The notes under the pieces: model-generated
The model's input: the letters and a program-made list of their open reading frames with translations, nothing else
Told to the model about the DNA's origin: nothing
The model's database searches: none
Assembly (NCBI GenBank): GCA_035713725.1
Contig: DASTMZ010000224.1
Location: 1 to 21,618, forward strand
Direction of reading: 5' to 3'
Length of the DNA: 21,618 bases
From: DASQPR01 sp035713725
GTDB taxonomy: Bacteria > Actinomycetota > Actinomycetes > Mycobacteriales > Micromonosporaceae
Position numbers and translations under genes: made by a program
In this document: one piece after another, positions 1-8,008 of the stretch
Position numbering within the stretch: the first letter of the stretch is position 1
Layout of the letters: each line of letters starts with the position of its first letter

Positions 1-1048
1 ACTGCCCCTTCCACATGGTGCCTATCCAGTTGAAGAACTTGATGCCGGTCGGCACGGCGATGAGGAAGCTCAGGAACGAGAAGAACGGCAGCAGCACCTG
101 GCCGGTGGCGAACATGTGGTGCGCCCACACGCTCATCGACAACGCGGCAATGGAGAGCGTGGCGGCGACCAGCCCCTTGTACCCGAAGATCGGCTTGCGG
201 CTGAACACCGGAATGATCTCGGTGATGATGCCGAAGAACGGCAACGCCACGATGTAGACCTCGGGATGCCCGAAGAACCAGAACAGGTGCTGCCACAGCA
301 GGGCGCCACCGGTCTGCGAGTCGAACACGTGCGCACCCAGCTGTCGATCGGCCTCGGCGGCTAGCAGCGCGGCGGCCAGGATCGGGAACACCATCAGCAC
401 GAGCAGCGCGGTGACCATGATGTTCCAGGTGAAGATCGGCATCCGGAACATCGTCATGCCGGGCGCGCGCAGCGTCAGGATCGTGGTGATCATGTTGACC
501 GCGCCGAGGATCGTACCCAGACCGGACAGGACGAGACCCATGATCCAGAAGTCGGCGCCGATGCCCGGCGAGTTCACCTGATTAGCCAGCGGCTGGTACG
601 CGAACCAGCCGAAGTCCGCCGCGCCGCCCGGGGTCGCGAAACCGGCGACGACGAGCGACCCACCGAACAGGAACAACCAGTACGCGACGGCGTTCAGCCG
701 CGGGAACGACACATCCGGCGCACCGATCTGCAGCGGGACAATATAGTTGGCGAACGCGAACAGGATCGGCGTCGCGAAGAGCAGCAGCATGATCGTGCCG
801 TGCATGGTGAACAGCTGGTTGTATTGCTCGAGCGATAGGAACTGCAGGCCGGGCCGGGCCAGCTCGGCGCGCATGAGCAACGCCATGAAGCCGCCGATCA
901 GGAAGAACGCGAACGACGTGACCATGTAGAGGATGCCGATCTGCTTCGCATCCGTGGTCCGCAGCAGGCGAGCGATCGCGGAACCCTTGACCGGCTGGTG
1001 CACCGGCCACGGCCGCGTCACGATCGGCCTCGGAGCGGTTGTCGTCAC
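1..1048 (-). CDS. ctaD: Cytochrome c oxidase subunit I, aa3 type (partial, C-terminus beyond left edge)
   Basis: Catalytic subunit of the terminal oxidase, a membrane protein that reduces O2 to water and pumps protons. About 349 N-terminal residues are present. Visible landmarks are MHGTIM near residue 83 (low-spin heme a histidine), FFGHPEVYIV near 260-265 (CuB histidine and the Tyr that cross-links to it), WAHHMF near 308-311 (the two other CuB histidines) and TGIKFFNW near 333-340. Many hydrophobic segments fit the 12-helix fold. The start is GTG at 1048-1046, reading VTTTAPRP, with AGGAGG seven bases upstream (1061-1056). About 550 residues are usual for the family, so roughly the last 200 lie outside the window. 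The gene is divergent from the ABC operon. The family call is certain; the ctaD symbol follows actinobacterial usage. Confidence 0.97.
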   Translation of the reverse strand, partial: MTTTAPRPIVTRPWPVHQPVKGSAIARLLRTTDAKQIGILYMVTSFAFFLIGGFMALLMRAELARPGLQFLSLEQYNQLFTMHGTIMLLLFATPILFAFANYIVPLQIGAPDVSFPRLNAVAYWLFLFGGSLVVAGFATPGGAADFGWFAYQPLANQVNSPGIGADFWIMGLVLSGLGTILGAVNMITTILTLRAPGMTMFRMPIFTWNIMVTALLVLMVFPILAAALLAAEADRQLGAHVFDSQTGGALLWQHLFWFFGHPEVYIVALPFFGIITEIIPVFSRKPIFGYKGLVAATLSIAALSMSVWAHHMFATGQVLLPFFSFLSFLIAVPTGIKFFNWIGTMWKGQ

Positions 1049-1128
1049 GTCGCGCCCTCCTGTGGAAGATCACCGGCCGTCGCCCGTCGCCTGCCGCTGG
1101 CAGATGATCGACGCCGTACCCGCACGCG

Positions 1129-1134
1129 AGAATA
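1129..1134 (-). promoter_or_regulatory. Possible -10 element for ctaD
   Basis: On the minus strand this reads TATTCT, a fair match to an actinobacterial -10 box. It would give a leader of roughly 75 bases before the ctaD GTG. No convincing -35 element lies 16-18 bases upstream, so this is a weak call from sequence alone. Confidence 0.25.
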
Positions 1135-1216
1135 GTCCCCGCTACCGTACGCGTGGGCCAGGGGTACCGAGATTGCCCGTCCGCGCCAACGCGACCGGCT
1201 TGATGTCGTGCATACG

Positions 1217-1256
1217 GGCCTGCCGAAACGCGACCAGGCCTGCTGAAATGCAACCA
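1217..1256. repeat. Tandem 20-bp imperfect direct repeat, possible operator
   Basis: Two adjacent copies, 1217-1236 and 1237-1256, match at 17 of 20 positions. Both begin GGCCTGC and end ACCA, with GAAA in the middle; the three differences are C/T, C/T and G/A. A partial third similarity (ACGCGACC followed by GGCT) lies at 1189-1200. The position between two divergent genes suits a protein-binding site. The 20-bp period is close to two helical turns, so bound proteins would sit on one face of the DNA. No regulator is identified. Confidence 0.5.
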
Positions 1257-1416
1257 AGGTCTGGTGTCGAGCGTCGTGTTATCAGGCGGATCTGGCGACG
1301 TGCCGGCCGGATGGCGCCCGCCGACGGTCCGACGCCCGTGGCCGCCCGCCGCGGACACAAGGCACGCGGCCGCAGCGTAACCTCGGCACCCCAGCCGATG
1401 CCCGGAGGACGACGGC

Positions 1417-4113
1417 GTGTTTCGTGTGTGGCGGATGGCGCCCTGGATCCGGGCGCCTTTCCTGTTGTTGCGCCGTCCCGGCGTGGCGACCGCACTCATT
1501 GCGGCGTCGTTCGTTGCGACGCTGCCGGCCGCGGCCGCCGCGCCGTTCCTGTCCTCGTCGGCCAACGCCACGCTGCACAGCCAGATCCGCCAGGCGTGCC
1601 CGACCAGCGTCGGCGACCTGGTCACGTACGACATGCACCTATATTCACCGACGGATTACCAGTCGCCGTGGGGCTACCTCCAGAGCACGTCGCTCGCCGA
1701 CGAGTTCTCAAGCGACCAGGCGACCGAGGCACAGCTGGCCGATGTCGCGCGGACCGGCGGCGGGCTCGCGGCACCCGAGACGGCGTGGTACGCGACGAAC
1801 GCGAAGGTCGCCGTCGGCGGCGCCGGTGCCAAGGTCACGTCGATGACGATCCCCGACTTCCAGGATCACGTGACAACGGTCGCCGGGCCGAGTGGCAGCG
1901 GGGTGTGGATCCCGGACGGTTTCGCCAGCGCTTATCACCTCGGTGTCGGCGATCCGTTGGTGTACACGTCGTTGTGGGGGCCGCCGACCAAGTTGCGCGT
2001 CGCGGCGGTCTACCGCGACGTACGTGGTGATCCGAACAATCCGGCGTTCTGCGCACTGCACACGCTCATCTTCGGCCCGTTCGGCGCTCAGCTCCTCAAC
2101 GACGCGATTCCGCCGGTCGTCCTGATGGACCGCCAGACGTTCATGTCCGGCGTGATCCCCTACCACGGCAAGACGACGATGATGTTCGCGCTCGACGACC
2201 CGACGGTGCCGATCGAGCGGACCGCCGGCGTGGTCGACACGATCAAGAGCGTCAACACCGCCGCCAACACGTCATTCAGCCAGTGCCCCGACTGCGTCTC
2301 GACGTCGTCCGACCTGTCGGCGTTCGCGGTCCGTTCGCAACTCGCGCGAACCGGCATCAAGCCAACGGTCTTTCCGATCACCGCGGCCGGTGTGCTGGTG
2401 GGCCTCGTAGTGGTGGCCGCCGCGGCGATCTTCTGGGTGCTGCGTCGGCGCCGCGAGCTCACCGTGCTATCTGCGCACGGCATGGGTGGGTTCAGTCTCG
2501 GCATCAAGGGCCTACTCGAGGCCTTGCCCGCGTTGCTGACCGGCGCGGCACTCGCGTGGGTCGGCGCGTGGTGGCTGGTCCGCACCGCCGGGCCGGATCC
2601 GGAGATCTCGCACGCATCGATCATCGACTCCCTGTGGTCGGCACTGGCCGCACTCGGCGCCGCCATGATCGTCGTGCTGATCGCGGCCGCGGTGCGCTGC
2701 CGTACCCTCACCGACGAGCGGCACGCTCGCCGTGGCGTACGACTGGCTCGCTGGCCATGGGAGCTTCTGCTCATCGCGGCCGGCGTCTGGGCGGCAGTCG
2801 GCTTCGGATCGGCGACGGTGACCAGGGGAGCGCTGGGCGGCGACGGTGGCATCGTGGTCCAGGTGCCGGCGCGGCTGCTGATCGTGCCACTGTTGGTGAC
2901 CGTCGGGTGCCTGACGTTGCTCGGTCGCATCGTGATGTTCATGCTCCGATCACGCCGGACGCGTCCGGCCGGTGACAACGGATCGACTCGGCGCCGTTCG
3001 ATGGTCTGGTTCCTGGGCTGGCGACGCGTCGTGCGGGAAGCGGCGGTGGTGGCGGTGCTCGCCGGCGCCACGGCGCTGCCGATCGCGCTCGCCACCTACG
3101 GCGACACCGTGACCCGATCGGTGCAGGCCACCGTCGACGGCGAGGCGCAGCTGCTGGTGGGTACGGATGTGGTGGTCACACTCAAGCAACGCGTACCCAT
3201 CCCGGCCGAGTTCCGCGGCAACTCGACCGAGGTGCTGCGGCTGACCGGCGTGACCCTCGCCGGAAATGGCGTGAACCTCTACGCGGTCGATCCCGACGAG
3301 TTCAGCAAGGTCGCATTCTGGAACAACCACATCGACGGTCAGTCGCTCGCGTCGGTCCTCGCGCCGCTGTCGAAGGAGCACCAGCCCGGCACGCCCTACC
3401 CGGCGATCACCAGCGGGAACATTCCGACCGGCATTCAGGCCCCGTCCTGGGGGTTCCCGACCGACACCAAATATGACGTGCAGTTCGTCAAGACACTCCC
3501 GGCCGAGCAGGGCGGGTACAAGTCGTTGATTGTCACGCCGGCGTCGCTCGGCACCGAGATTAACCAGGCGGTTCCGCAGCTCTGGATCCGTGGCGAGCCG
3601 AACAAGATCATGGCCACGCTCGCGACGCTGGACCTGCCCGCGGTGTCCACCGCGAACGTCGACGCGGTCTACCCGAACACCGTGTTCCAACCGTTGACCT
3701 ACACCTTCGAATATCTGACCGCGCTGTCCATCCTGACCGGTGTAGTGACCGTCGTCGGCCTCCTGCTCTACGTCGAAGCACAGGCACCCGGCCATCGCCG
3801 CGGCTACGTGATGGCGCGGCGGATGGGCATGCGCTCCGGCACGCACCGTCGTGCCCTCCTGCTGGAGCTTGCACTGCCACTGCTCGCCGGGCTCGGCATC
3901 GGTCTCGCGGTCGCGCTCGGGCTGACGTACGGTTTCGCGAGCGGCTTCGATGTCGATCCGACGCTGCCGCCGAACACCCTCATTACGTTGCCGGCCGCGG
4001 TGATCGCCGGAATCTCGGTGGCGGTCGGCGTGGTTGCTCTCATTGCATCGGCCTTCGCGCAAGTGCGGGTCGCGCGCGCGAATCCGTCGGAGGTGCTTCG
4101 TGACACAGTTTGA
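1417..4113 (+). CDS. FtsX-like ABC transporter permease, large two-domain form
   Basis: Membrane component of an ABC system of the FtsX/MacB class, which usually drives lipoprotein or peptide extrusion or extracytoplasmic signalling rather than import. The 898 residues show about ten membrane segments near 24-42, 320-341, 366-388, 406-426, 446-463, 486-508, 541-560, 765-786, 814-838 and 857-880. Two large extracytoplasmic domains lie at about 45-315 and 565-760. The RRRRELTVLSAHGM stretch after segment 2 is the usual FtsX coupling region, echoed by RRMGMRSGTHRR near 801-812. The first outer domain has four cysteines, C61, C212 and a CPDC pair at 290-293. The start is GTG with GGAGG eight bases upstream. 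The end overlaps the next ATPase gene by 14 bases, so the products are surely translated together. The substrate is unknown. Confidence 0.88.
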   Translation: MFRVWRMAPWIRAPFLLLRRPGVATALIAASFVATLPAAAAAPFLSSSANATLHSQIRQACPTSVGDLVTYDMHLYSPTDYQSPWGYLQSTSLADEFSSDQATEAQLADVARTGGGLAAPETAWYATNAKVAVGGAGAKVTSMTIPDFQDHVTTVAGPSGSGVWIPDGFASAYHLGVGDPLVYTSLWGPPTKLRVAAVYRDVRGDPNNPAFCALHTLIFGPFGAQLLNDAIPPVVLMDRQTFMSGVIPYHGKTTMMFALDDPTVPIERTAGVVDTIKSVNTAANTSFSQCPDCVSTSSDLSAFAVRSQLARTGIKPTVFPITAAGVLVGLVVVAAAAIFWVLRRRRELTVLSAHGMGGFSLGIKGLLEALPALLTGAALAWVGAWWLVRTAGPDPEISHASIIDSLWSALAALGAAMIVVLIAAAVRCRTLTDERHARRGVRLARWPWELLLIAAGVWAAVGFGSATVTRGALGGDGGIVVQVPARLLIVPLLVTVGCLTLLGRIVMFMLRSRRTRPAGDNGSTRRRSMVWFLGWRRVVREAAVVAVLAGATALPIALATYGDTVTRSVQATVDGEAQLLVGTDVVVTLKQRVPIPAEFRGNSTEVLRLTGVTLAGNGVNLYAVDPDEFSKVAFWNNHIDGQSLASVLAPLSKEHQPGTPYPAITSGNIPTGIQAPSWGFPTDTKYDVQFVKTLPAEQGGYKSLIVTPASLGTEINQAVPQLWIRGEPNKIMATLATLDLPAVSTANVDAVYPNTVFQPLTYTFEYLTALSILTGVVTVVGLLLYVEAQAPGHRRGYVMARRMGMRSGTHRRALLLELALPLLAGLGIGLAVALGLTYGFASGFDVDPTLPPNTLITLPAAVIAGISVAVGVVALIASAFAQVRVARANPSEVLRDTV

Positions 4114-4933
4114 GCGGTACGGCCAGGTGCCGCCGCCGCGCTCCGATGCGCCGAGCGGTGAGCCCTACCAGCGAGGCGGACCAACGCCGGAGTGGATGTC
4201 GGAGGACCCGCCGTGGGCCATGCCGACCCGGCGGCGCAGCGCGTCGATGGGCGGCGATTCGAACGTCGCCTGCATGAACGTGATCCGCACCTATCGCATC
4301 TCTAGCGACGACACAGTGCAGGCGCTCAACGGCGTCGACCTCGAACTCCAGCCGGGCACGGTGACCGCACTGATCGGACCGTCCGGCTCCGGCAAGTCCA
4401 CGTTGCTGCGCCTGCTCGCGTGCGTCGACCGGCCCGACTCCGGCCTGATCCTCATCCAGGGCCGCGACACAGCCCGACTGTCCCGGGCGCGACGCGTGAA
4501 GTTCCGGCGGCGCCGGCTCGGGTACATGTTCCAGAACCCGGCCGACAACCTCATCGAGTACCTGACCGTGCGGCAGCACCTTCGTCTCGCGGCGCGCATG
4601 CGCGGAGTCCGGCTGCGCCGACGTGAGATGGACGAACTGCTGGACCGGCTCGGCATCGGTGCCAAGGCCAATAACCTGCCGCGCCAGCTGTCCGGCGGCG
4701 AGCAGCAGCGCGCCTCGATCGCGTTCGCCGCAGTGGGACCGCCGGCATTGCTGGTGGCCGACGAGCCGACCGGCCAACTCGACCATGACACGGTCGGCGA
4801 CGTCCTCGACGCGTTCGCCGCGCTGGCGAGCACCGGCGTCACGATAGTCGCCGCGACTCACGACCCGATCGTGGCGCAACGCGCCGACCGTGTGGTGCAC
4901 ATGGTGGACGGTCGCATCGAGGAAGAGCGATGA
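4100..4933 (+). CDS. ABC transporter ATP-binding protein (MacB/LolD-like), with N-terminal extension
   Basis: Nucleotide-binding subunit that powers the upstream permease from the cytoplasmic side. The 277 residues carry Walker A GPSGSGKST at 93-101, Q-loop Gln145, signature LSGGEQQR at 198-205, Walker B LLVADEP at 217-223 with catalytic Glu222, and the switch His254 in AATHD. All key residues are intact. A Pro-rich extension of about 55 residues precedes the ABC fold and is not usual for LolD-type subunits. GTG at 4100 is chosen because GGAGG at 4089-4093 lies six bases ahead; translation from further upstream would lie inside the permease gene. The start overlaps the permease stop by 14 bases. 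A second, different ATPase follows 28 bases downstream, suggesting a heterodimeric ATPase. Confidence 0.9.
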   Translation: MTQFERYGQVPPPRSDAPSGEPYQRGGPTPEWMSEDPPWAMPTRRRSASMGGDSNVACMNVIRTYRISSDDTVQALNGVDLELQPGTVTALIGPSGSGKSTLLRLLACVDRPDSGLILIQGRDTARLSRARRVKFRRRRLGYMFQNPADNLIEYLTVRQHLRLAARMRGVRLRRREMDELLDRLGIGAKANNLPRQLSGGEQQRASIAFAAVGPPALLVADEPTGQLDHDTVGDVLDAFAALASTGVTIVAATHDPIVAQRADRVVHMVDGRIEEER

Positions 4934-4961
4934 TCGAATTGATCACGGCCCGGGAGGCATC

Positions 4962-5645
4962 ATGAGCGCACCGGTCACGGTCACCGGGCTCACCCGTCGG
5001 TTCCGCCGCGGGCCGGAGACCATCACCGCCGTGGACAACGTGTCGTTCGAGCTCAGTCCCGGTGAACTCACGGTCGCGGCCGGGCCGTCCGGCTCCGGCA
5101 AGACGACGGTGCTGTCCATCCTGGCTGGGATGGAGCGCGCCGACAACGGCTCGATCAGCACCGACGAGCCGTTGCCGGCCCGGGTACCCATGGCGAAGCT
5201 GCCCTGGCGGCACCTCGGCTTCGTACCGCAGTCGATGGCGCTGCTCGACGAGTTGAGCGTCTGGGACAACGTGAACCTCCCGGCGCGCCTCGACCCCTCG
5301 GCCGGCGGCCGCGAGACGGACGCCCTGCTGGACGCGTTCGAGATCGCGCACCTAGCACCGCGCTATCCCTCGCAGACGTCCGGTGGCGAGCAGCAGCGCA
5401 CCGCGATCGCACGTGCCATGCGGCTCAATCCGTTCGTGTTGGTTGCCGACGAGCCCACCGGGCACCAGGACCGGCGCCGCGTCGACATGGTGCTCGGAAT
5501 ATTGCGCCAGCATGCGTACGCGGGCCATATCGTGCTGATCTCCAGCCACGACGGTGCGGTGATCGACGCGGCGGATCGAGTCATCACGCTGGCCGATGGG
5601 CGGCTCGTCGACGACTCGCGCCGCAATCCGCTTCTCTACGCCTGA
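4962..5645 (+). CDS. Second ABC transporter ATP-binding protein
   Basis: Compact 227-residue ATPase, the usual length for MacB/LolD/FtsE-type subunits. Motifs are Walker A GPSGSGKTT at 41-49, Q-loop Gln90, signature TSGGEQQR at 139-146 (Thr replaces the usual Leu), Walker B VLVADEP at 159-165 with Glu164, and switch His196 in ISSHD. It is therefore predicted active. The ATG has GGGAGG four bases upstream. It is the last gene of the three-gene operon and clearly differs from the first ATPase in sequence, so it is not a recent duplicate. The likely arrangement is one permease chain with two FtsX-like halves served by an ATPase heterodimer. That stoichiometry is inferred from gene order only. 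Confidence 0.9.
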   Translation: MSAPVTVTGLTRRFRRGPETITAVDNVSFELSPGELTVAAGPSGSGKTTVLSILAGMERADNGSISTDEPLPARVPMAKLPWRHLGFVPQSMALLDELSVWDNVNLPARLDPSAGGRETDALLDAFEIAHLAPRYPSQTSGGEQQRTAIARAMRLNPFVLVADEPTGHQDRRRVDMVLGILRQHAYAGHIVLISSHDGAVIDAADRVITLADGRLVDDSRRNPLLYA

Positions 5646-5647
5646 CG

Positions 5648-5701
5648 CGGCGCTGGGTCCCGGCGCTGGGGTCCCGGCGTGGGGTCCCGGCGCTGGGGTC
5701 C
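5648..5701. repeat. G-rich tandem repeat, four units of 13-14 bp, after the ABC operon
   Basis: Four head-to-tail units lie at 5648-5660, 5661-5674, 5675-5687 and 5688-5701, each a variant of CGGCGCTGGGGTCC. They begin three bases after the stop codon of the second ATPase. Each unit carries a GGG or GGGG run on the plus strand and CCs that could pair with the G runs of other units. It may act as a transcription end or a G-quadruplex, or be a slippage-prone repeat with no role. The rest of the gap to 5845 shows nothing clear beyond the next gene's ribosome site. Confidence 0.7.
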
Positions 5702-5845
5702 CAGTGCCGCGCTCGACGCCCGACCACACGCTCGCGCTGCGCCCGTTACTCGCCGATGCGATGCTGAACATCGGGTTGCGGCACCCCGGTGCTGCACGAC
5801 CGGACTATCGACGGCCGGCGTACGCATCGGTGAAGGGCGAGTCAC

Positions 5846-7201
5846 GTGAGCGAAGAAGTCGACGTCATCGTGGTGGGTCTCGGGGTCGGTGGCGAGGAGG
5901 TCGGCGGCAAGCTCGCCGAGGCGGGTCTCCGCGTGGTCGGCATCGAGCGGCGACTGGTCGGCGGCGAATGCCCCTACTGGGGATGCGTACCCAGCAAGAT
6001 GATGATCCGTGCGGCTAACCTGCTGGCCGAGGCACGCCGAGTCGGCGACATGGCCGGCACGGCGACCGTCACGCCGGACTGGGCGCCGGTGGCGCGCCGG
6101 ATCCGCGAGGAGGCCACCGACTACTGGGACGACAAGGTCGCCGTGGATCGGTTCGTAGGTAAGGGCGGCACGTTCGTACGAGGCAGCGCACGCTTGACCG
6201 GACCGGGGACGGTTGAGGCGGAAGGCACCACGTACCGGGCCGGACGCGGCATCGTGATCGGTGTCGGTACGTCCGCGGTAGTGCCGCCGATCGACGGGCT
6301 GGCCGACACGCCGTACTGGACGAACAAGGAAGCCATCGAGACGGAGACGCTGCCCGAGTCGATGATCTGCCTCGGCGGCGGGGCGATCGGCATCGAACTC
6401 GCGCAGGCGTTCGCCCGTTTCGGCACTCGCGTGACCATCGTGGAGGCGCTCGACCGGCTCGTCGCGATGGAGGAGCCGGAGTCGTCCGAACTCGTCGAGA
6501 GAGCGCTTCGCGCCGACGGCATCACGGTGCTGACCGGAGCGGCGGCCCGACATGTGCGGTACGACACCGATCGGTTCACGGTGCACCTGGACGGTGGCGA
6601 CCAGGTGAGCGCGGCACGGTTGCTGGTGGCCGTCGGACGGCGCGCCAACCTGGCCGGCCTCGGGCTCGAGACGATCGGACTCGATCCGGCCGCACGGGCA
6701 GTCGAGGTAGACGGCCGGATGCGGGCTGCCGACGGCGTCTGGGCGATCGGCGACGTCACCGGGCACGGCGCGTTCACGCACATGGCGATGTACCAGGCCG
6801 GCATCGCGATCCGGGACATCCTCGGCCGGGACGGACCGCCGGCCGACTATCGCGCCGTGCCGCGCGTGACGTTCACCGATCCCGAGATCGGCTGCGTCGG
6901 GCATACCGAGCTAACCGCGCGCGCTGCCGGCATCAACGTGGCGACGGCCGTCACCGAGATCCCGTCGAGCGCACGCGGCTGGATCCACAAGGCGGGCAAC
7001 GACGGGTTCATCAAGCTCGTCGCGGACGCCGATCGTGACGTGCTGGTCGGCGCGACGTCGGCGGGGCCGGTCGGCGGCGAGGTGCTCAGCGCGCTGATCG
7101 TGGCGGTCAAGGCCGAGGTGCCGATCGCGACACTCCGCTCGATGATCTACGCGTACCCGACGTTCCATCGCGCCATCGAGGACGCGCTGAGCCGTTTTTA
7201 G
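5846..7201 (+). CDS. FAD-dependent pyridine nucleotide-disulfide oxidoreductase (MerA/Lpd-like)
   Basis: Class I flavin disulfide reductase of 451 residues, the usual length, expected in the cytosol. It has the FAD-binding GLGVGG at 11-16 and the redox-active disulfide C42-PYWG-C47 followed by VPSK. The NAD(P) site is GGGAIGIE at 177-184, with Glu200 closing the second strand, which favours NADH. The second FAD motif is AIGDVTG at 300-306. At the C-terminus, where lipoamide dehydrogenase and glutathione reductase have a catalytic His-Pro-Thr, this protein reads YAYPTFH (435-441). Tyr thus replaces the usual His, as in the mercuric reductase branch. No merR, merT or MerA metal-binding N-terminal domain is present, so mercury reduction is not supported. 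The GTG start has AAGGG eight bases upstream. The substrate is unknown. Confidence 0.9.
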   Translation: MSEEVDVIVVGLGVGGEEVGGKLAEAGLRVVGIERRLVGGECPYWGCVPSKMMIRAANLLAEARRVGDMAGTATVTPDWAPVARRIREEATDYWDDKVAVDRFVGKGGTFVRGSARLTGPGTVEAEGTTYRAGRGIVIGVGTSAVVPPIDGLADTPYWTNKEAIETETLPESMICLGGGAIGIELAQAFARFGTRVTIVEALDRLVAMEEPESSELVERALRADGITVLTGAAARHVRYDTDRFTVHLDGGDQVSAARLLVAVGRRANLAGLGLETIGLDPAARAVEVDGRMRAADGVWAIGDVTGHGAFTHMAMYQAGIAIRDILGRDGPPADYRAVPRVTFTDPEIGCVGHTELTARAAGINVATAVTEIPSSARGWIHKAGNDGFIKLVADADRDVLVGATSAGPVGGEVLSALIVAVKAEVPIATLRSMIYAYPTFHRAIEDALSRF

Positions 7202-7210
7202 CTGCGCAAC

Positions 7211-7999
7211 TCATGCCGCCTCGGAGGGCAGGTCGCGGACCTCGTACCACTGGGGATCTTGCGGTGTGGCAGTGAAGTCATAACGCACGGTGCCGTCCGC
7301 ACCCAGCGCAACCAAAGTCGCCGACGTCGACCCGTAGTGGTGCACGACGCCGGCCGGGTCTTCGATCTCGTGGTCGATGACGAGCCCACGCTCGTCGGTC
7401 GGTGCGAGACCGTCGCCGCGCAACAGGTCGATCCAGCCCGGCCAGGCGCCGGCGGGCGCCAGACCGGGCGCGGGCGACACGTCCGGCAACGCGCGCAACA
7501 GCGGCAGGAAATGCGGCACGAGTGGGTCGGACTCGCGGTCGAGCCCGAGGTTCACCACGATGTGGTCGCCGGGCGCGAGCGAACGGCGATCGAGGTCGGC
7601 GCCATCCCACGACCAGAGGTCGATGCTCGCGACGTCGGCCCGCAACAGATGGAAGCCGTCGTATTCGTCGAGAGCTGCGCGGTCCGCAATCCCCGGCACC
7701 GGGCCGGCACCCCCAGCCAGGGCCGCGAGTGGCAGGGCACCGCGCGTCGGCCGAGGTCCGCCGTGCTCAGGCGGATCCCGGCGTACGCCATTGAGCAGCG
7801 CCGCCACAGCGGGACGCGACCGGTCGACGGCAAGCCACGTGCCGCCGGCGGTGCGGTCGCGGCCACCCCATGCGTACGGCTGATCCGGCCAATGCGGTGC
7901 CGGTGCATCCCAGGCTCGTTCGGTGAACTCGTCACGTACCGCGGCGACCAGCAGGGGCCAGCGCGAGCCGGGCGCGAAGCGCAACATCACGGTGCACAC
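7211..7999 (-). CDS. NRDE/TANGO2-family protein
   Basis: Member of the NRDE (TANGO2-like) family, whose role is unsettled; eukaryotic relatives are linked to heme or lipid handling. The 262 residues start MCTVMLRF and reach AAVRDEFTER near 19-28, where the family motif is normally NRDE; Val replaces Asn. AWGGRDRTAGGTWLAVDRSR near 55-75 is the second family signature. The start is GTG at 7999, chosen because family members begin Met-Cys and Cys2 is conserved. The alternative GTG at 8008 adds three residues (giving MSGVC) and sits directly after a 10-bp inverted repeat. Neither start has a strong ribosome site. The gene converges with the oxidoreductase, nine bases apart, and lies downstream of the signalling operon on the same strand. 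Confidence 0.8.
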   Translation of the reverse strand: MCTVMLRFAPGSRWPLLVAAVRDEFTERAWDAPAPHWPDQPYAWGGRDRTAGGTWLAVDRSRPAVAALLNGVRRDPPEHGGPRPTRGALPLAALAGGAGPVPGIADRAALDEYDGFHLLRADVASIDLWSWDGADLDRRSLAPGDHIVVNLGLDRESDPLVPHFLPLLRALPDVSPAPGLAPAGAWPGWIDLLRGDGLAPTDERGLVIDHEIEDPAGVVHHYGSTSATLVALGADGTVRYDFTATPQDPQWYEVRDLPSEAA

Positions 8000-8008
8000 G
8001 CCGCTCAC

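Larger units (their letters stand above)
1049..1416. other. Divergent intergenic control region between ctaD and the ABC operon
   Basis: This stretch of 368 bases separates two divergent genes and must hold promoters for both. It contains the ctaD Shine-Dalgarno sequence (1056-1061), a possible ctaD -10 box (1129-1134), a tandem 20-bp imperfect repeat (1217-1256) and the ABC permease Shine-Dalgarno GGAGG (1404-1408). Reading frames through it lack a plausible start with a ribosome site and have no recognisable protein content. I see no small gene or RNA gene here. Confidence 0.6.

Noticed and set aside
933..2030. A 365-residue plus-strand frame starting inside ctaD
   Set aside because: It runs antisense to ctaD, through the control region and into the permease gene in the wrong frame; Arg-rich shadow composition.
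2160..4062. Long minus-strand frames opposite the permease
   Set aside because: The plus-strand permease has ten coherent membrane segments and a ribosome site; the opposite frames are low-complexity shadows.
5702..5845. A small leader peptide before the oxidoreductase
   Set aside because: An open frame exists but only as a continuation from within the ATPase gene in another frame; there is no start with a ribosome site.
5846..7201. Mercury resistance (merA) assignment
   Set aside because: The Tyr at the C-terminus is MerA-like, but the paired C-terminal cysteines, the N-terminal metal-binding domain and other mer genes are absent.
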